A stretch of DNA of 64,000 nucleotides from an actinobacterium LLX17. GTDB lineage: Bacteria; Actinomycetota; Actinomycetes; Propionibacteriales; Nocardioidaceae. Position 1 is the stretch's first letter, and every line of letters begins with the position of its first letter. The notes under the pieces were generated by a model, which was given only the letters and a program-made list of their open reading frames with translations, was not told where the DNA came from and did not search any database. The stretch covers positions 1,305,408 through 1,369,407 of the forward strand of contig KI301992.1 in NCBI GenBank assembly GCA_000471045.1, in the 5' to 3' direction. Positions 21,163-31,174 of the stretch are shown here, in pieces. A program made the translations under genes and the position numbers.

Positions 21163-21897
21163 ATGTTCATCGGGATCGGCACGCTCACCAACGTGCTCAC
21201 CGTGCTGCTGGGTTCTGGGCTCGGGCTGCTGGTCGGTCATCGCCTGACCGAGCGCATCCGCACGACGGTCACCGCGGCCCTGGGCCTGGTCACCCTGCTC
21301 ATCTCGGCGGACGCCGCGGTGGCGGTCTTCGACCCCGCGCTCGCCGCCGAGGTGGGTGACCAGGCGCCCGTCCTCATCGTCCTCGGCTCGCTGGCGATCG
21401 GCGGCATCATCGGCTCGGCGGTACGCCTGGAGGATCGGGTGGAGTCCGTCGGCGGGTGGCTCCAGCGTCGACTCGCGGCCCGCGGCGGCCACGACCGCTT
21501 CGTCGAGGGCTTCGTGGTCAGCTCACTGGTGTTCTGCGTCGGACCGTTGACCATCCTGGGCTCGTTGACCGAGGGGTTCGGGGGTGGCCCCGACCAGCTG
21601 CTGGTGAAGTCGGTGCTCGACGGCTTCGCGTCGCTCGCGTTCGCGGCCTCGCTCGGCATCGGCGTCATGGCCTCGGCCCTCAGCGTCGCCGTGGTGCAGG
21701 GCGGGCTCACGCTCGTGGGGCTCGTCGTGGGCGACGTGCTCCCGGAGGCGCACCTCGCCGCCCTCACCGCCGTGGGCGGGCTGATCCTCATCGGCGTCGC
21801 GTTGCGGCTGCTGGACCTCGCCCGCTTCGCCGTGGCCGATCTGCTGCCCGCTCTCGTCATCGCCCCGGCCCTGGTCGCGCTCGTGGCCGCCGTCTGA
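21163..21897 (+). CDS. DUF554 family membrane protein
   Basis: 244 residues from ATG 21163 (MFIGIGTLTNVLTVLLGS). Six or seven hydrophobic segments with the DUF554 pattern: GTLTNVLTVLLGSGLGLLVG, LGSLAIGGIIGSAVRLEDRV, and FCVGPLTILGSLTEGFGG. The YdfK/DUF554 family has been discussed as putative transport proteins; function is unknown. The preceding in-frame codons back to 21109 look like shadow sequence of the GNAT start region. Confidence 0.85.
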   Translation: MFIGIGTLTNVLTVLLGSGLGLLVGHRLTERIRTTVTAALGLVTLLISADAAVAVFDPALAAEVGDQAPVLIVLGSLAIGGIIGSAVRLEDRVESVGGWLQRRLAARGGHDRFVEGFVVSSLVFCVGPLTILGSLTEGFGGGPDQLLVKSVLDGFASLAFAASLGIGVMASALSVAVVQGGLTLVGLVVGDVLPEAHLAALTAVGGLILIGVALRLLDLARFAVADLLPALVIAPALVALVAAV

Positions 21898-22031
21898 ACA
21901 GCAGGCTGACCACAACGCAACCGAACCGTTACCTGACAGTGACCGCTCAACCCCACGCGCGCCCCCCGAAGTGTCTATGCTCCATCGGAGCGAGGTGGCG
22001 ACACCTCACCCACGATCGACAGGAGCTCCAC

Positions 22032-23336
22032 GTGCGGTTGCGCGCAATACTTCTTGCGGGAATCGTCGGCATCCTCTCCGTCCTCCTTCTCGGACTGCCC
22101 TCGCAGGCGTCCGACGTCGGTGGCGACGAGGCCGATGAGGGCCCCACCACGGTTGTCAGTGGCACGGTGCGCAACGCCAGCGACGAGAACAAGCCCGTGG
22201 AGGGCGTCACCATCACCGCCACGCCCGACGCGACCGGCGAGGAGGTCGAGGCGACCAGCGACGAGGACGGCGAGTACGAGATGGAGGTGCCGGCCCTCGG
22301 CCGCACCGTCATCGCGATCGACGTCGACTCGCTGCCCGACGACGTGAGCCTCGCCGAGGGAGCGCCCACCGAGCTGACGCCGGTGCTGGACGTCGGCCGC
22401 CCCTCGTTCACCGCGATCTTCCGCGTGGGCCAGAGCGAGTCGACGGCCATCGGCACGCTCGACCAGCTGGCGCAGAACGTCTACAACGGCCTCTACTTCG
22501 GCATCATCCTCGCGCTCGGAGCGCTCGGGCTGTCGATGATCTTCGGCACGACGGGCCTCACCAACTTCGCGCACGGCGAGATGGTGACGTTCGGCGCGAT
22601 CATGACCTACACGTTCAACGTGGCGGTCGGCATGAACATCTTCTTGTCGGGGATCATCGCGATCGCGCTCTCGGCCCTGTTCGGGTACCTGCAGGACCGG
22701 TACTTCTGGCGGATCCTCAGACATCGCGGCACTGGGCTGATCGCCATGATGATCGTGTCGATCGGCCTGCAGTTCTTCCTGCGCAACGTCTTCCAGTTCT
22801 TCACGGGCGGCCGCACCGAGAACTACAACGACTTCACCACCCCGTCCGGCATCTCCGCCGGACCGGTCACCTTCTCGATGCGTGACGTCTACTGCATGAT
22901 CATCGCGATCGTGCTGCTGACCGTCGTGGCCGCGGCGCTCAAGTTCTCGCGGGTCGGCCGGGCTGCCCGGGCCATCTCCGACAACCCGGCGCTGGCCGCG
23001 TCGACCGGCATCAACGTCGACCGCGTCGTCACGCTCGTGTGGACCGTCGGCGTCGCGCTCGCCGGCACGTGCGGCATCATCCTCGGCTTCTCGCAGTCGG
23101 TGAAGTTCGACCTCGGTGCCCAGATCCTGCTGGTCATGTTCGCGGCGATCACCGTCGGCGGACTCGGCTCGATCTCCGGCGCCATCATCGGCAGCATCAT
23201 CGTCGGCGTGCTGGTCGAGACCTCGACACTCATCATCCCGTCGGAGCTCAAGATCGCCGCGGCGATGTTCCTGCTGATCGTCATCCTGCTCGTCAGACCC
23301 CAAGGCCTGCTGGGCAACAAAGAGCGGATCGGGTGA
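22032..23336 (+). CDS. livH: Branched-chain amino acid ABC permease LivH with N-terminal exported domain
   Basis: 434 residues. GTG 22032 follows an AGGAG about seven bases upstream. The N-terminus is a signal peptide (LRAILLAGIVGILSVLLLGL), then an acidic extracytoplasmic domain (residues 40-135) that looks like a carboxypeptidase-regulatory-like beta fold (VVSGTVRNASDENKPVEGVT, EDGEYEMEVPALGRTVIAID). The LivH permease starts near residue 145 (LAQNVYNGLYFGIILALGAL) and contains GLTNFAHGEMVTFGA and the ATPase-coupling region DNPALAASTGINVDRV. First gene of the liv operon. The extra domain could contact the binding protein or peptidoglycan; its role is unknown. Confidence 0.92.
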   Translation: MRLRAILLAGIVGILSVLLLGLPSQASDVGGDEADEGPTTVVSGTVRNASDENKPVEGVTITATPDATGEEVEATSDEDGEYEMEVPALGRTVIAIDVDSLPDDVSLAEGAPTELTPVLDVGRPSFTAIFRVGQSESTAIGTLDQLAQNVYNGLYFGIILALGALGLSMIFGTTGLTNFAHGEMVTFGAIMTYTFNVAVGMNIFLSGIIAIALSALFGYLQDRYFWRILRHRGTGLIAMMIVSIGLQFFLRNVFQFFTGGRTENYNDFTTPSGISAGPVTFSMRDVYCMIIAIVLLTVVAAALKFSRVGRAARAISDNPALAASTGINVDRVVTLVWTVGVALAGTCGIILGFSQSVKFDLGAQILLVMFAAITVGGLGSISGAIIGSIIVGVLVETSTLIIPSELKIAAAMFLLIVILLVRPQGLLGNKERIG

Positions 23337-23344
23337 GGTAAGCC

Positions 23345-24316
23345 ATGGACATCATCACCGGCACACTCTCGGCGGCCGTCTCGGTCCAGGCCGCGTACTT
23401 CTGCCTCGCGGCGATCGGGCTCAACGTGCAGTTCGGCTACGCCGGACTGCTCAACTTCGGCCAGGCCGGCTTCCTCGCCGTCGGTGCCTACGGGTTCGCG
23501 GTGGCCGTCGCCTCGTTCGAGCTGCCGTTCTTCGCGGCCGTCGCGGTCGGTCTGGGCTGCACCGCACTCCTGGCGCTCCTGCTCGGCATCCCGACCCTTC
23601 GCCTGCGTGCCGACTATCTGGCCATTGCCACGATCGCGGCAGCCGAGGTCATCCGGCTGTTCTTCGGCGCCACGTTCCGCGAGTACTTCAAGGGCCGCGA
23701 CGGCGTCTCGGGCTTCACCGCCGACTTCCAGAGCGTCAACCCCTTCGACAGCTCAGTGCTGGGCTTCCGCCCGGGCGAGTTCTGGGTCATGGTCGTCGGC
23801 TGGACCCTCGTGGTCCTCAGCAGCGTGTTCGTCTGGCTGCTGATGCGCTCGCCGTGGGGCCGCATCATGAAGGGCATCCGCGAGGACGAGGACGCCGTGC
23901 GGAGCCTCGGCAAGAACGTCTACTCCTACAAGATGCAGGCGCTCGTGCTCGGCGGCCTGATCGGAGCGCTCGGCGGCCTCGTGCTGGCCCTCGGACAAAA
24001 CTCGGTCCAGCCCGACAACTTCAACGCCGACCTCACGTTCATCGTGTACACGATGCTCATCCTGGGCGGTGCAGCGCGGATCTTCGGGCCCATCTTCGGC
24101 GCGATCGTGTTCTGGGCGGCGCTGTCGTTCATCGGCGCGGTCCTGACCAAGCTCACGCGCGGCGACGATCCGTTCATCCCCTCGTGGCTGATGACCGACA
24201 ACCAGGTCGGCTCGGTGCGCTTCATGGTCGTCGGGCTCTGCCTGATGGCACTCATGATCTTCCGACCACAAGGCGTGTTCGGTGACCGGAAGGAGATTGC
24301 GCTCGATGCCCGCTGA
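23345..24316 (+). CDS. livM: Branched-chain amino acid ABC permease LivM
   Basis: 323-residue inner-membrane permease with about eight to nine helices. LivM hallmarks: LNVQFGYAGLLNFGQAGFLA, LRLRADYLAIATIAAAEVIR, the EAA-like loop MKGIREDEDAVRSLGKNVYS that docks on the ATPases, and MIFRPQGVFGDRKEIALDAR at the C-terminus. It starts eight bases after livH and overlaps livG by 11 bases, so the genes are co-translated. Together with LivH it forms the membrane channel of a HAAT-family importer for leucine, isoleucine, valine or related compounds. Confidence 0.95.
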   Translation: MDIITGTLSAAVSVQAAYFCLAAIGLNVQFGYAGLLNFGQAGFLAVGAYGFAVAVASFELPFFAAVAVGLGCTALLALLLGIPTLRLRADYLAIATIAAAEVIRLFFGATFREYFKGRDGVSGFTADFQSVNPFDSSVLGFRPGEFWVMVVGWTLVVLSSVFVWLLMRSPWGRIMKGIREDEDAVRSLGKNVYSYKMQALVLGGLIGALGGLVLALGQNSVQPDNFNADLTFIVYTMLILGGAARIFGPIFGAIVFWAALSFIGAVLTKLTRGDDPFIPSWLMTDNQVGSVRFMVVGLCLMALMIFRPQGVFGDRKEIALDAR

Positions 24317-25120
24317 GCAGACCGACTCGATCCTCGTCGCCGACGGGATCCGCCGTACGTTCGGTGGACTCACCGCCGTCGACGTCGATCACCTCGAGAT
24401 CCCCCGTCACAAGATCACCGCCCTCATCGGCCCCAACGGCGCTGGCAAGACCACGCTGTTCAACCTGCTGACCGGGTTCGACGAGCCCGACGCGGGCTCC
24501 TGGACGTTCAACGGGCAGGACGTGTCGGGCAAGGCCGCCTACAAGGTCGCGCGCCTCGGCATGGTGCGCACGTTCCAGCTGACCAAGGTGCTGTCCAAGC
24601 TCACCGTGCTGGAGAACATGCGGCTCGGCCCCACGGGCCAGCGCGGCGAGCGCTTCTGGAGCGCCCCCTTCCAGTTCCTCTGGCGCGGTCAGGAGGACGC
24701 CAACACCGAGCGCGCGCGCGAGCTGCTGGCTCGCTTCAAGCTCGACGCCAAGGAGCAGGACTACGCCGGCTCGCTGTCCGGCGGCCAGCGCAAGCTGCTC
24801 GAGATGGCTCGCGCCCTGATGGTCGAGCCCGAGATGGTCATGCTCGACGAGCCGATGGCCGGCGTGAACCCCGCCCTCAAGCAGTCCCTGCTGGGCCACG
24901 TGAAGTCGCTGCGCGAGGACGGCATGACCGTGCTGTTCGTCGAGCACGACATGGACATGGTGCGCGACATCTCCGACCACGTCATCGTCATGGCCCAGGG
25001 CAAGGTCATCGCTCAGGGCACACCGGCGGACGTGATGGGCGACCAGCGCGTCATCGACGCCTACCTGGGCGAGCACCACGACACCGACATCACGCAGGAG
25101 CGCGCGACCGAGGAGACCTC

Positions 25121-25124
<4 letters not shown>
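24306..25124 (+). CDS. livG: Branched-chain amino acid ABC ATP-binding protein LivG
   Basis: 272 residues from ATG 24306 (MPAEQTDSILVADG); the start lies inside the end of livM. Walker A GPNGAGKTTLFNLLTG, signature SLSGGQRKLLEMARALM, Walker B MVMLDEPMAGVNP, H-loop VLFVEHDMDM. It carries the LivG-type insert after Walker A (MVRTFQLTKVLSKLTVLENM). Peripheral cytoplasmic ATPase of the importer. Its TGA overlaps the livF ATG. Confidence 0.96.
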
Positions 25125-25912
<788 letters not shown>

Positions 25913-25920
25913 GAACCACC

Positions 25921-25960
25921 AAGAAGCCCCCTCCCCACCGAAGTGGGAAGGGGGCTTCTT
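25921..25960. terminator. Bidirectional terminator between livF and the binding-protein gene
   Basis: An 18-bp stem with one mismatch: AAGAAGCCCCCTCCCCAC pairs with GTGGGAAGGGGGCTTCTT around a CGAA tetraloop. The A-rich outer left arm and T-rich outer right arm give a terminator shape on both strands. It separates the convergent livF and livJ-like genes. Confidence 0.9.
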
Positions 25961-25975
25961 CGTGTGCTGTCCGAC

Positions 25976-27292
25976 TTACTCGTTCGGGCCGATGCCGGCC
26001 TTGATGAGCTCGGGGACGATCTTCTTGGTCTCGTCGAACGAGATCAGGATGACGGCGTCGGCGCCGGCAGCCTTGACCTCGTTGACGTCGGCCGTGAAGT
26101 TCGGCGCGTCCGGCGCGTACAGGCGCTTGATGGCGACGGTGCCACCGGACTCGGTGAAGAACTTCTCGACGTTGTCGGCCAGGGCCTCGCCGTACGAGTC
26201 CTGGCGAGCCAGGATGGCGATGTTCTGCGCACCGTCCTGGGCAACCAGGTCGGCCATGACGCGACCCTGCAGGATGTCCGAGGGCGCCGTACGGAAGTAC
26301 AGGCCCTGGTCCGCGTAGGTGTCGAACGCGGTGGACGTGTTGGCCGGCGAGATCATGAGGACGCCGGCGTTGACGATCTTGTCGATGACGCTGAGCGAGA
26401 CGCTGGACGACGCAGCACCGAGGACGATGTCGGCACCAGCGTTGAGCAGCTTGTCGACCTCACCCGGCGCGATGTTCGGGGTTCCGTCGCCGGAGTCGGC
26501 CTTCACGTGCTCGGACGGCTGTCCGAGGACACCGCCGGCCTCGTTGATCTCCTGGACGGCCAGGTCGACGCCCGCGATCTCCGGGGGGCCGAGGAACGCA
26601 AGGTCACCCGTCTGCGGCAGCAGCGAGCCGACGACGAACTTGCCGTCGCCCTGCGGGACGTCACCGGTGATGGTCTGACCCTCGATGGGATCGCCGCCGC
26701 TGGTCACCTCACCCTGCTCGTAGCTCTCCGGCGAGTACGTGTTGTCGTCCTCGTACTGGAAGATGCCGATCGTGGCGGCCGACGGGCTGCCGGTGCCGTT
26801 GAAGTCGATCGGGCCGCTGACGCCCTCGTAGTCGATCTCCGTGCCGGCGCGGATCAGATCGGCGCACTCGGAGAAGCCCGAGCACTTCTCGCCGTCGGGG
26901 GCCGAGACGGCCTGCATCTCCGAGGCGATGGCCTTGGAGTTGTCGTTGCCGGCCTTCTCCGCGGCCAGGGCGGCCAGGATGACGCCGTCGTAGGACTCGG
27001 CGCCGTAGGTGAAGTCCTTGAGGTCACCGTCGACCTCAAGGAGCCGGTCACGGAAGTCGTCGCCGAGCTCGGATCCGGGGTAGGTGGCCTTCACGCCGGT
27101 GAGCGTGCAGTCGTCGAAGTCCTCGCTGTAGTCGCTGGTGTTGCCGTCGACGAAGTAGGTCTTCATGTTCTGCGTGGCATCACACGACGCGTCCGAGCTG
27201 CCGCCGTCGTCGTCGCCGCCGCAGGCAGTCAGTGCGAACGCACCCGTGAGGGCGACGCTGACCAGACCGATGGTCTTGGTACTGCGCTTCAT
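25976..27292 (-). CDS. Branched-chain amino acid ABC substrate-binding lipoprotein, apparently circularly permuted
   Basis: 438 residues from ATG 27292 (GAGGAC just upstream). Lipoprotein signal peptide ends in ALTAC (C24), then a GGDDDGGSS linker. Residues 41-197 resemble the usual C-terminal half of LivJ-type type I binding proteins (KTYFVDGNTSDYS, DFTYGAESYDGVILAALAA, YEGVSGPIDFNGTGSPSAAT, IGIFQYEDDNTY). A linker (about 198-216) follows, then residues 217-438 are the usual N-terminal half (FVVGSLLPQTGDLAFLGPP, VDLAVQEINEAGGVLG, GAASSSVSLSVIDKI, ISPANTSTAFDTY), ending at PELIKAGIGPNE. The order is therefore swapped, with new ends at a helix-strand turn in lobe 2. Likely C137-C143 and possibly C37-C62 disulphides. 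It presumably feeds the adjacent livHMGF importer. Confidence 0.9.
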   Translation of the reverse strand: MKRSTKTIGLVSVALTGAFALTACGGDDDGGSSDASCDATQNMKTYFVDGNTSDYSEDFDDCTLTGVKATYPGSELGDDFRDRLLEVDGDLKDFTYGAESYDGVILAALAAEKAGNDNSKAIASEMQAVSAPDGEKCSGFSECADLIRAGTEIDYEGVSGPIDFNGTGSPSAATIGIFQYEDDNTYSPESYEQGEVTSGGDPIEGQTITGDVPQGDGKFVVGSLLPQTGDLAFLGPPEIAGVDLAVQEINEAGGVLGQPSEHVKADSGDGTPNIAPGEVDKLLNAGADIVLGAASSSVSLSVIDKIVNAGVLMISPANTSTAFDTYADQGLYFRTAPSDILQGRVMADLVAQDGAQNIAILARQDSYGEALADNVEKFFTESGGTVAIKRLYAPDAPNFTADVNEVKAAGADAVILISFDETKKIVPELIKAGIGPNE

Positions 27293-27430
27293 CTGTCCTC
27301 CGAACCGTTTTCTGAGTGGCACCCCGGTGTTGGTCGGGGTGTGGTTTCCCAGCAACCTAGCCGCCGAGCGGCTCAGGTGGGGGACTCCGGACGAAGCGTT
27401 ACCCCCCGTAGCCAAGTTGTAACCCACGGG

Positions 27431-28045
27431 TCACTCGCTGCCGGCGGAGGTGGGTCCCTGCGAGATGACCTGCTCGGCGACGTCGCGCATCGACATCCGC
27501 AGGTCCATCGCGGACTTCTGGATCCAGCGGAACGACTCGGCCTCGCTGATGCCGAACGACTCCTGCAGCACCGACTTGGCCCGCTCGACGAGCTTGCGGG
27601 TCTCCAGCTGGCCGGCCAGGTCGTCGACCTCCCCCGCCAGAGCGAGGATCTCGGCGAACCGACTGCGGGCCATCTCGATGGCCGGGGCCAGGTCGGACTG
27701 CTGGAACGGCTTGACCAGGTAGGCCATGGCCCCGGCCTCGCGGGCCCGGTCGACGAGCTCGCGCTGGCTGAACGCCGTCAGCAGCACGACGGGCGCCAGT
27801 CGCTCCCCCGCGATGCGGCTGGCGGCCTCGATGCCGTCGAGGCGCGGCATCTTGATGTCCATCAGCACGACGTCGGGCCGGTGCTCGGTGACGAGCCGCA
27901 CCGCTTCCTCACCGTCGGTGGCCTGGGCCACCACCTCGTACCCCTCGTCGGCGAGCATCTCGGCGAGGTCGAGCCGGATGAGGGCCTCGTCCTCGGCGAT
28001 GACGACTCGGACTGCCGGGGTGGGCGCACTGTCGTCGAGGTTCAC
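27431..28045 (-). CDS. pdtaR: ANTAR-domain response regulator (PdtaR-like)
   Basis: 204 residues. Receiver domain (about 12-130) with acidic pocket EDE, phospho-acceptor D in VVLMDIKMPRLDG, T in VLLTAFS and K in YLVKPFQ. The C-terminal ANTAR RNA-binding domain (about 140-195) contains RKLVERAKSVLQESFGISEA and ESFRWIQKSAMDLRMSMRDV. Length and layout match mycobacterial PdtaR (Rv1626), which acts by antitermination at ANTAR RNA hairpins after phosphorylation by a PdtaS kinase. No kinase gene is in the window, as is usual for this pair. Confidence 0.93.
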   Translation of the reverse strand: MNLDDSAPTPAVRVVIAEDEALIRLDLAEMLADEGYEVVAQATDGEEAVRLVTEHRPDVVLMDIKMPRLDGIEAASRIAGERLAPVVLLTAFSQRELVDRAREAGAMAYLVKPFQQSDLAPAIEMARSRFAEILALAGEVDDLAGQLETRKLVERAKSVLQESFGISEAESFRWIQKSAMDLRMSMRDVAEQVISQGPTSAGSE

Positions 28046-28077
28046 GTGAGAAGGTTATCGGGCCCTTTCGGGGCGCA

Positions 28078-28160
28078 GCCGGGATGGCGGAATGGTAGAC
28101 GCGATGGTCTCAAAAACCATTGTCCGCAAGGGCGTGCGGGTTCGAGTCCCGCTCCCGGCA
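28078..28160 (+). tRNA. tRNA-Leu (anticodon CAA)
   Basis: An 83-base class II tRNA. Acceptor stem GCCGGGA / TCCCGGC with discriminator A; anticodon arm ATGGT-CTCAAAA-ACCAT with anticodon CAA; a long variable arm (TGTCCGCAAGGGCG); T arm GCGGG-TTCGAGT-CCCGC. The 3' CC that follows is genomic; a full CCA is not encoded (the next bases are CCC). Confidence 0.96.
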
Positions 28161-28191
28161 CCCCCGAGTCGGTACGGGATCACCCGACCCC

Positions 28192-28211
28192 GGTGCCGGC
28201 TCGCCGGCACC
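28192..28211. terminator. Hairpin between tRNA-Leu and pyk
   Basis: A perfect 8-bp stem, GGTGCCGG / CCGGCACC, with a CTCG tetraloop sits between the tRNA 3' end and the converging pyk stop codon. No T-run, but position and stability suit a bidirectional terminator or RNA 3' boundary. Confidence 0.5.
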
Positions 28212-28212
28212 C

Positions 28213-29664
28213 CTACTCCGTCAGGTCGGCGTACGCCGGCACCACCCGGTTGATCGCGTCGCCGATGCGGTGGATGCGCAGCGCGTTGGTCGAACCGGGG
28301 ATGCCGGGGGGCGCACCGGCGACGACGACGACCTCTTCACCCTCGCTGCAGCGAGCGGCCTCCAGCAGGGCCTTGTCGACCTGCATGACCATCTCGTCGG
28401 TGTGCACGACCTCGGGGACGAGGAAGGTCTCGACGCCCCACGAGAGCGCGAGGCGCCGCCGCACGTGCTCGTGCGGCGTGAAGGCCAGCACCTGGATGGC
28501 CGAGCGGTAGCGGGTCATGCGCTGGGCCGTGCCGCCGGTGGTGGTGAAGGCGACGAGGTAGCGGGCGTCGACGGACTCGGCGACCTGCTGCGCGGCCTTG
28601 CAGACGATGCCGGTACGGGTCTTGGCCTGCCACGTGTAGGCGGCCATGCGCGGGAGGCCGTGGTCCTCGGTGGACTCCACGATGCGGGCCATCGTGCGCA
28701 CGGTGTGGATGGGGTACTCCCCCACGCTGGTCTCGCCGGAGAGCATGACGGCGTCGGCGCCGTCGAGCACGGCGTTGGCGACGTCGGAGGCCTCGGCTCG
28801 GGTGGGTCGCGGTGCCGAGATCATCGACTCGAGCATCTGGGTGGCGACGATGACCGGCTTGGCGTTGCGCCGGGCCTTCTCGACGATCAGCTTCTGCACG
28901 ATCGGGACGTCCTCGAGCGGCAGCTCGACGCCCAGGTCGCCGCGGGCGACCATGAAGCCGTCGAACGCGTCGACGACCTCGTCGAGCGCCTCGACGGCCT
29001 GCGGCTTCTCGATCTTGGCGATGATCGGGAGGTGGATGTCCTCTTGGCTCATGATGCGACGGACGTCGTCGGCGTCGCGGGCGCTGCGCACGAAGGACAG
29101 GGCGATGTAGTCGACCCCTTCGTGGAGCGCGAAGCGCAGGTCGTCGATGTCCTTCTCGCTGAGCGCCGGGACACTGACCGAGACACCCGGGAGGTTGATG
29201 CCCTTGTTGTTGCTCAGCTCGCCGGGCGTCTCGACGATCGTGATGACGTCGGTGGCCGTGACCTCGAGCGCGCGCAGGCGCATGCGGCCGTCGTCGATCA
29301 GGATCTCGTCACCGGGTGAGACGTCGGACGGCAGACCCTTGTAGGTGGTGGAGCACCGCTCCTGGTCGCCGGCGATGTCGTCGGTCGTGATGGTGAAGCG
29401 GTCGCCGAGGCCCAGGGTGACGGGACCGTCGGCGAAGCGCCCGAGGCGGATCTTGGGCCCTTGCAGGTCGGCCAGGATGGCGATGGCCTTGCCCGTCCGC
29501 TCGGCCGCAGCCCGCACGTGGGCGACGTTCTGGCGGTGGTCGGACTGGTCGCCGTGACTCATGTTGAGTCGGGCGACGTCCATCCCGGCCTCGGCCAGCT
29601 GAAGGATCCGGTCAGCCGAGGCCACTGCCGGTCCGAGGGTGCAGACAATCTTGGCTCTACGCAC
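28213..29664 (-). CDS. pyk: Pyruvate kinase
   Basis: 483 residues; transfers phosphate from phosphoenolpyruvate to ADP in glycolysis. Motifs: [18 protein letters not shown] at the N-terminus, [11 protein letters not shown], signature [17 protein letters not shown] with catalytic lysine, and metal-binding [17 protein letters not shown] domain lies around residues 70-165; the C-terminal allosteric domain follows ([21 protein letters not shown] segment). Normal length for actinobacteria. 46 bp downstream of gltD on the same strand, with a short hairpin between. Confidence 0.97.
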   Translation of the reverse strand: MRRAKIVCTLGPAVASADRILQLAEAGMDVARLNMSHGDQSDHRQNVAHVRAAAERTGKAIAILADLQGPKIRLGRFADGPVTLGLGDRFTITTDDIAGDQERCSTTYKGLPSDVSPGDEILIDDGRMRLRALEVTATDVITIVETPGELSNNKGINLPGVSVSVPALSEKDIDDLRFALHEGVDYIALSFVRSARDADDVRRIMSQEDIHLPIIAKIEKPQAVEALDEVVDAFDGFMVARGDLGVELPLEDVPIVQKLIVEKARRNAKPVIVATQMLESMISAPRPTRAEASDVANAVLDGADAVMLSGETSVGEYPIHTVRTMARIVESTEDHGLPRMAAYTWQAKTRTGIVCKAAQQVAESVDARYLVAFTTTGGTAQRMTRYRSAIQVLAFTPHEHVRRRLALSWGVETFLVPEVVHTDEMVMQVDKALLEAARCSEGEEVVVVAGAPPGIPGSTNALRIHRIGDAINRVVPAYADLTE

Positions 29665-29683
29665 TCCCCCACCCTAGTCACGC

Positions 29684-29699
29684 CGTGGGCCTACCCACG
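29684..29699. terminator. Short inverted repeat after gltD
   Basis: CGTGGG-CCTA-CCCACG, a perfect 6-bp stem with 4-base loop, lies 11 bp after the gltD stop. There is no T-tract, so any terminator or processing role is tentative. Confidence 0.3.
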
Positions 29700-29710
29700 A
29701 GTAACGCGGG

Positions 29711-31174
29711 TCAGACCGTCAGCGGACGCGCCGTCGGCGGGATGGGTGCGGGCAGCGTGGTCGAGCCCTGCAGGAACTTGTCGACGCCGGCGGCCGCCGC
29801 GCGACCCTCGGCGATGGCCCAGACGATGAGCGACTGGCCGCGACCGCAGTCGCCGGCCACGAAGACGCCCGGCACGCTCGACATGTAGTCGAGGTCGCGC
29901 TTGACGTTGCCGCGCTCGTCGAGCTCGACACCGAGCTGGTCGACCAGCCCCTCCTGCTCGGGGCCGGTGAAGCCCATCGCGAAGAGCACGAGCTGCGCCG
30001 GGAGCACCTGCTCGGTGCCCTCGACCTCCTGGAACTTGCCGTCGATCATCTCGACCTCGGAGATGCGCAGGCCGCTGACATGTCCGTCCTCGCCCACGAA
30101 CTCCTTGGTGTTGACGGCGTAGACGCGGTCGCCGCCCTCCTCGTGGGCCGAGGCGACACGGTAGATCATCGGGTACGTCGGCCACGGGTGGGCCTCGGCC
30201 CGCTCCTCGCTGGGACGCGGCATGATCTCGAGGCTCGTGACGCTGCGGGCACCCTGACGGATCGACGTGCCGAGGCAGTCCGCACCGGTGTCACCGCCGC
30301 CGATGATGACGACGTCCTTGTCGGTGGCGACGATCTGGTCGGGAACCTCTTCGCCCACGGCCACGCGGTTGGCCTGGGGCAGGAACTCCATGGCCTGGTG
30401 GATGCCGGCGAGCTCGCGGCCGGGGGCCGGGAGGTCGCGTCGCACGGTGGCGCCGATCGCGAGGACGACCGCGTCGTAGCGGTCGCGCAGCTGGTGGCCG
30501 GTCAGCGTCTCGCCGACCCGCACGCCGTTGCGGAAGACGGTGCCTTCGCGCTCCATCTGCTTGATGCGGCGGTCGACCTGGATCTTCTCCATCTTGAACT
30601 CGGGGATGCCGTAGCGGAGCAGTCCACCGGGCTTGTCGTCGCGCTCGTAGACCGCGACGGTGTGACCCGCGCGCGTCAGCTGCTGCGCGACGGCGAGGCC
30701 GGCCGGGCCGGAGCCGATGACGGCGACGGTCTTGCCGGTCAGGAACTCCGGCGGCTGGGGACGCACGTTGTTGTCGTCCCAGGCCTTGTCGATGATCGAG
30801 ACCTCGACGTTCTTGATCGTCACCGGGTCGCGGTTGATGCCGACGACACAGGCGGTCTCGCACGGCGCGGGGCACAGCCGCCCGGTGAACTCCGGGAAGT
30901 TGTTGGTCTGGTGCAGCCGCTCGATCGCGACCTCCCAGTCGTCGCGCCAGACGAGGTCGTTCCACTCCGGGATCAGGTTGCCCAGCGGGCAGCCCTCGTG
31001 GCAGAACGGGATGCCGCAATCCATGCAGCGTCCGGCCTGCTTCGTGATGATCGGCAGGAGGGCCCGGCCGGCTCCGCCCGGGTAGACCTCGTTCCAGTCG
31101 TTGACCCGCTCCTCGACCGGACGTCGTCCGGCCACCTCACGGGGTGTCGTGATGAATCCGCGGGGATCAGCCAC
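29711..31174 (-). CDS. gltD: Glutamate synthase (NADPH) small subunit
   Basis: 487 residues. Supplies electrons from NADPH through FAD and two [4Fe-4S] clusters to the large subunit. Cluster cysteines are in [17 protein letters not shown] and [12 protein letters not shown]. The FAD site is [17 protein letters not shown] and the NADPH site is [17 protein letters not shown]; the C-terminal FAD motif is [18 protein letters not shown]. It starts inside the end of gltB (8-base overlap), so the subunits are translationally coupled. Normal length. Confidence 0.97.
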   Translation of the reverse strand: MADPRGFITTPREVAGRRPVEERVNDWNEVYPGGAGRALLPIITKQAGRCMDCGIPFCHEGCPLGNLIPEWNDLVWRDDWEVAIERLHQTNNFPEFTGRLCPAPCETACVVGINRDPVTIKNVEVSIIDKAWDDNNVRPQPPEFLTGKTVAVIGSGPAGLAVAQQLTRAGHTVAVYERDDKPGGLLRYGIPEFKMEKIQVDRRIKQMEREGTVFRNGVRVGETLTGHQLRDRYDAVVLAIGATVRRDLPAPGRELAGIHQAMEFLPQANRVAVGEEVPDQIVATDKDVVIIGGGDTGADCLGTSIRQGARSVTSLEIMPRPSEERAEAHPWPTYPMIYRVASAHEEGGDRVYAVNTKEFVGEDGHVSGLRISEVEMIDGKFQEVEGTEQVLPAQLVLFAMGFTGPEQEGLVDQLGVELDERGNVKRDLDYMSSVPGVFVAGDCGRGQSLIVWAIAEGRAAAAGVDKFLQGSTTLPAPIPPTARPLTV

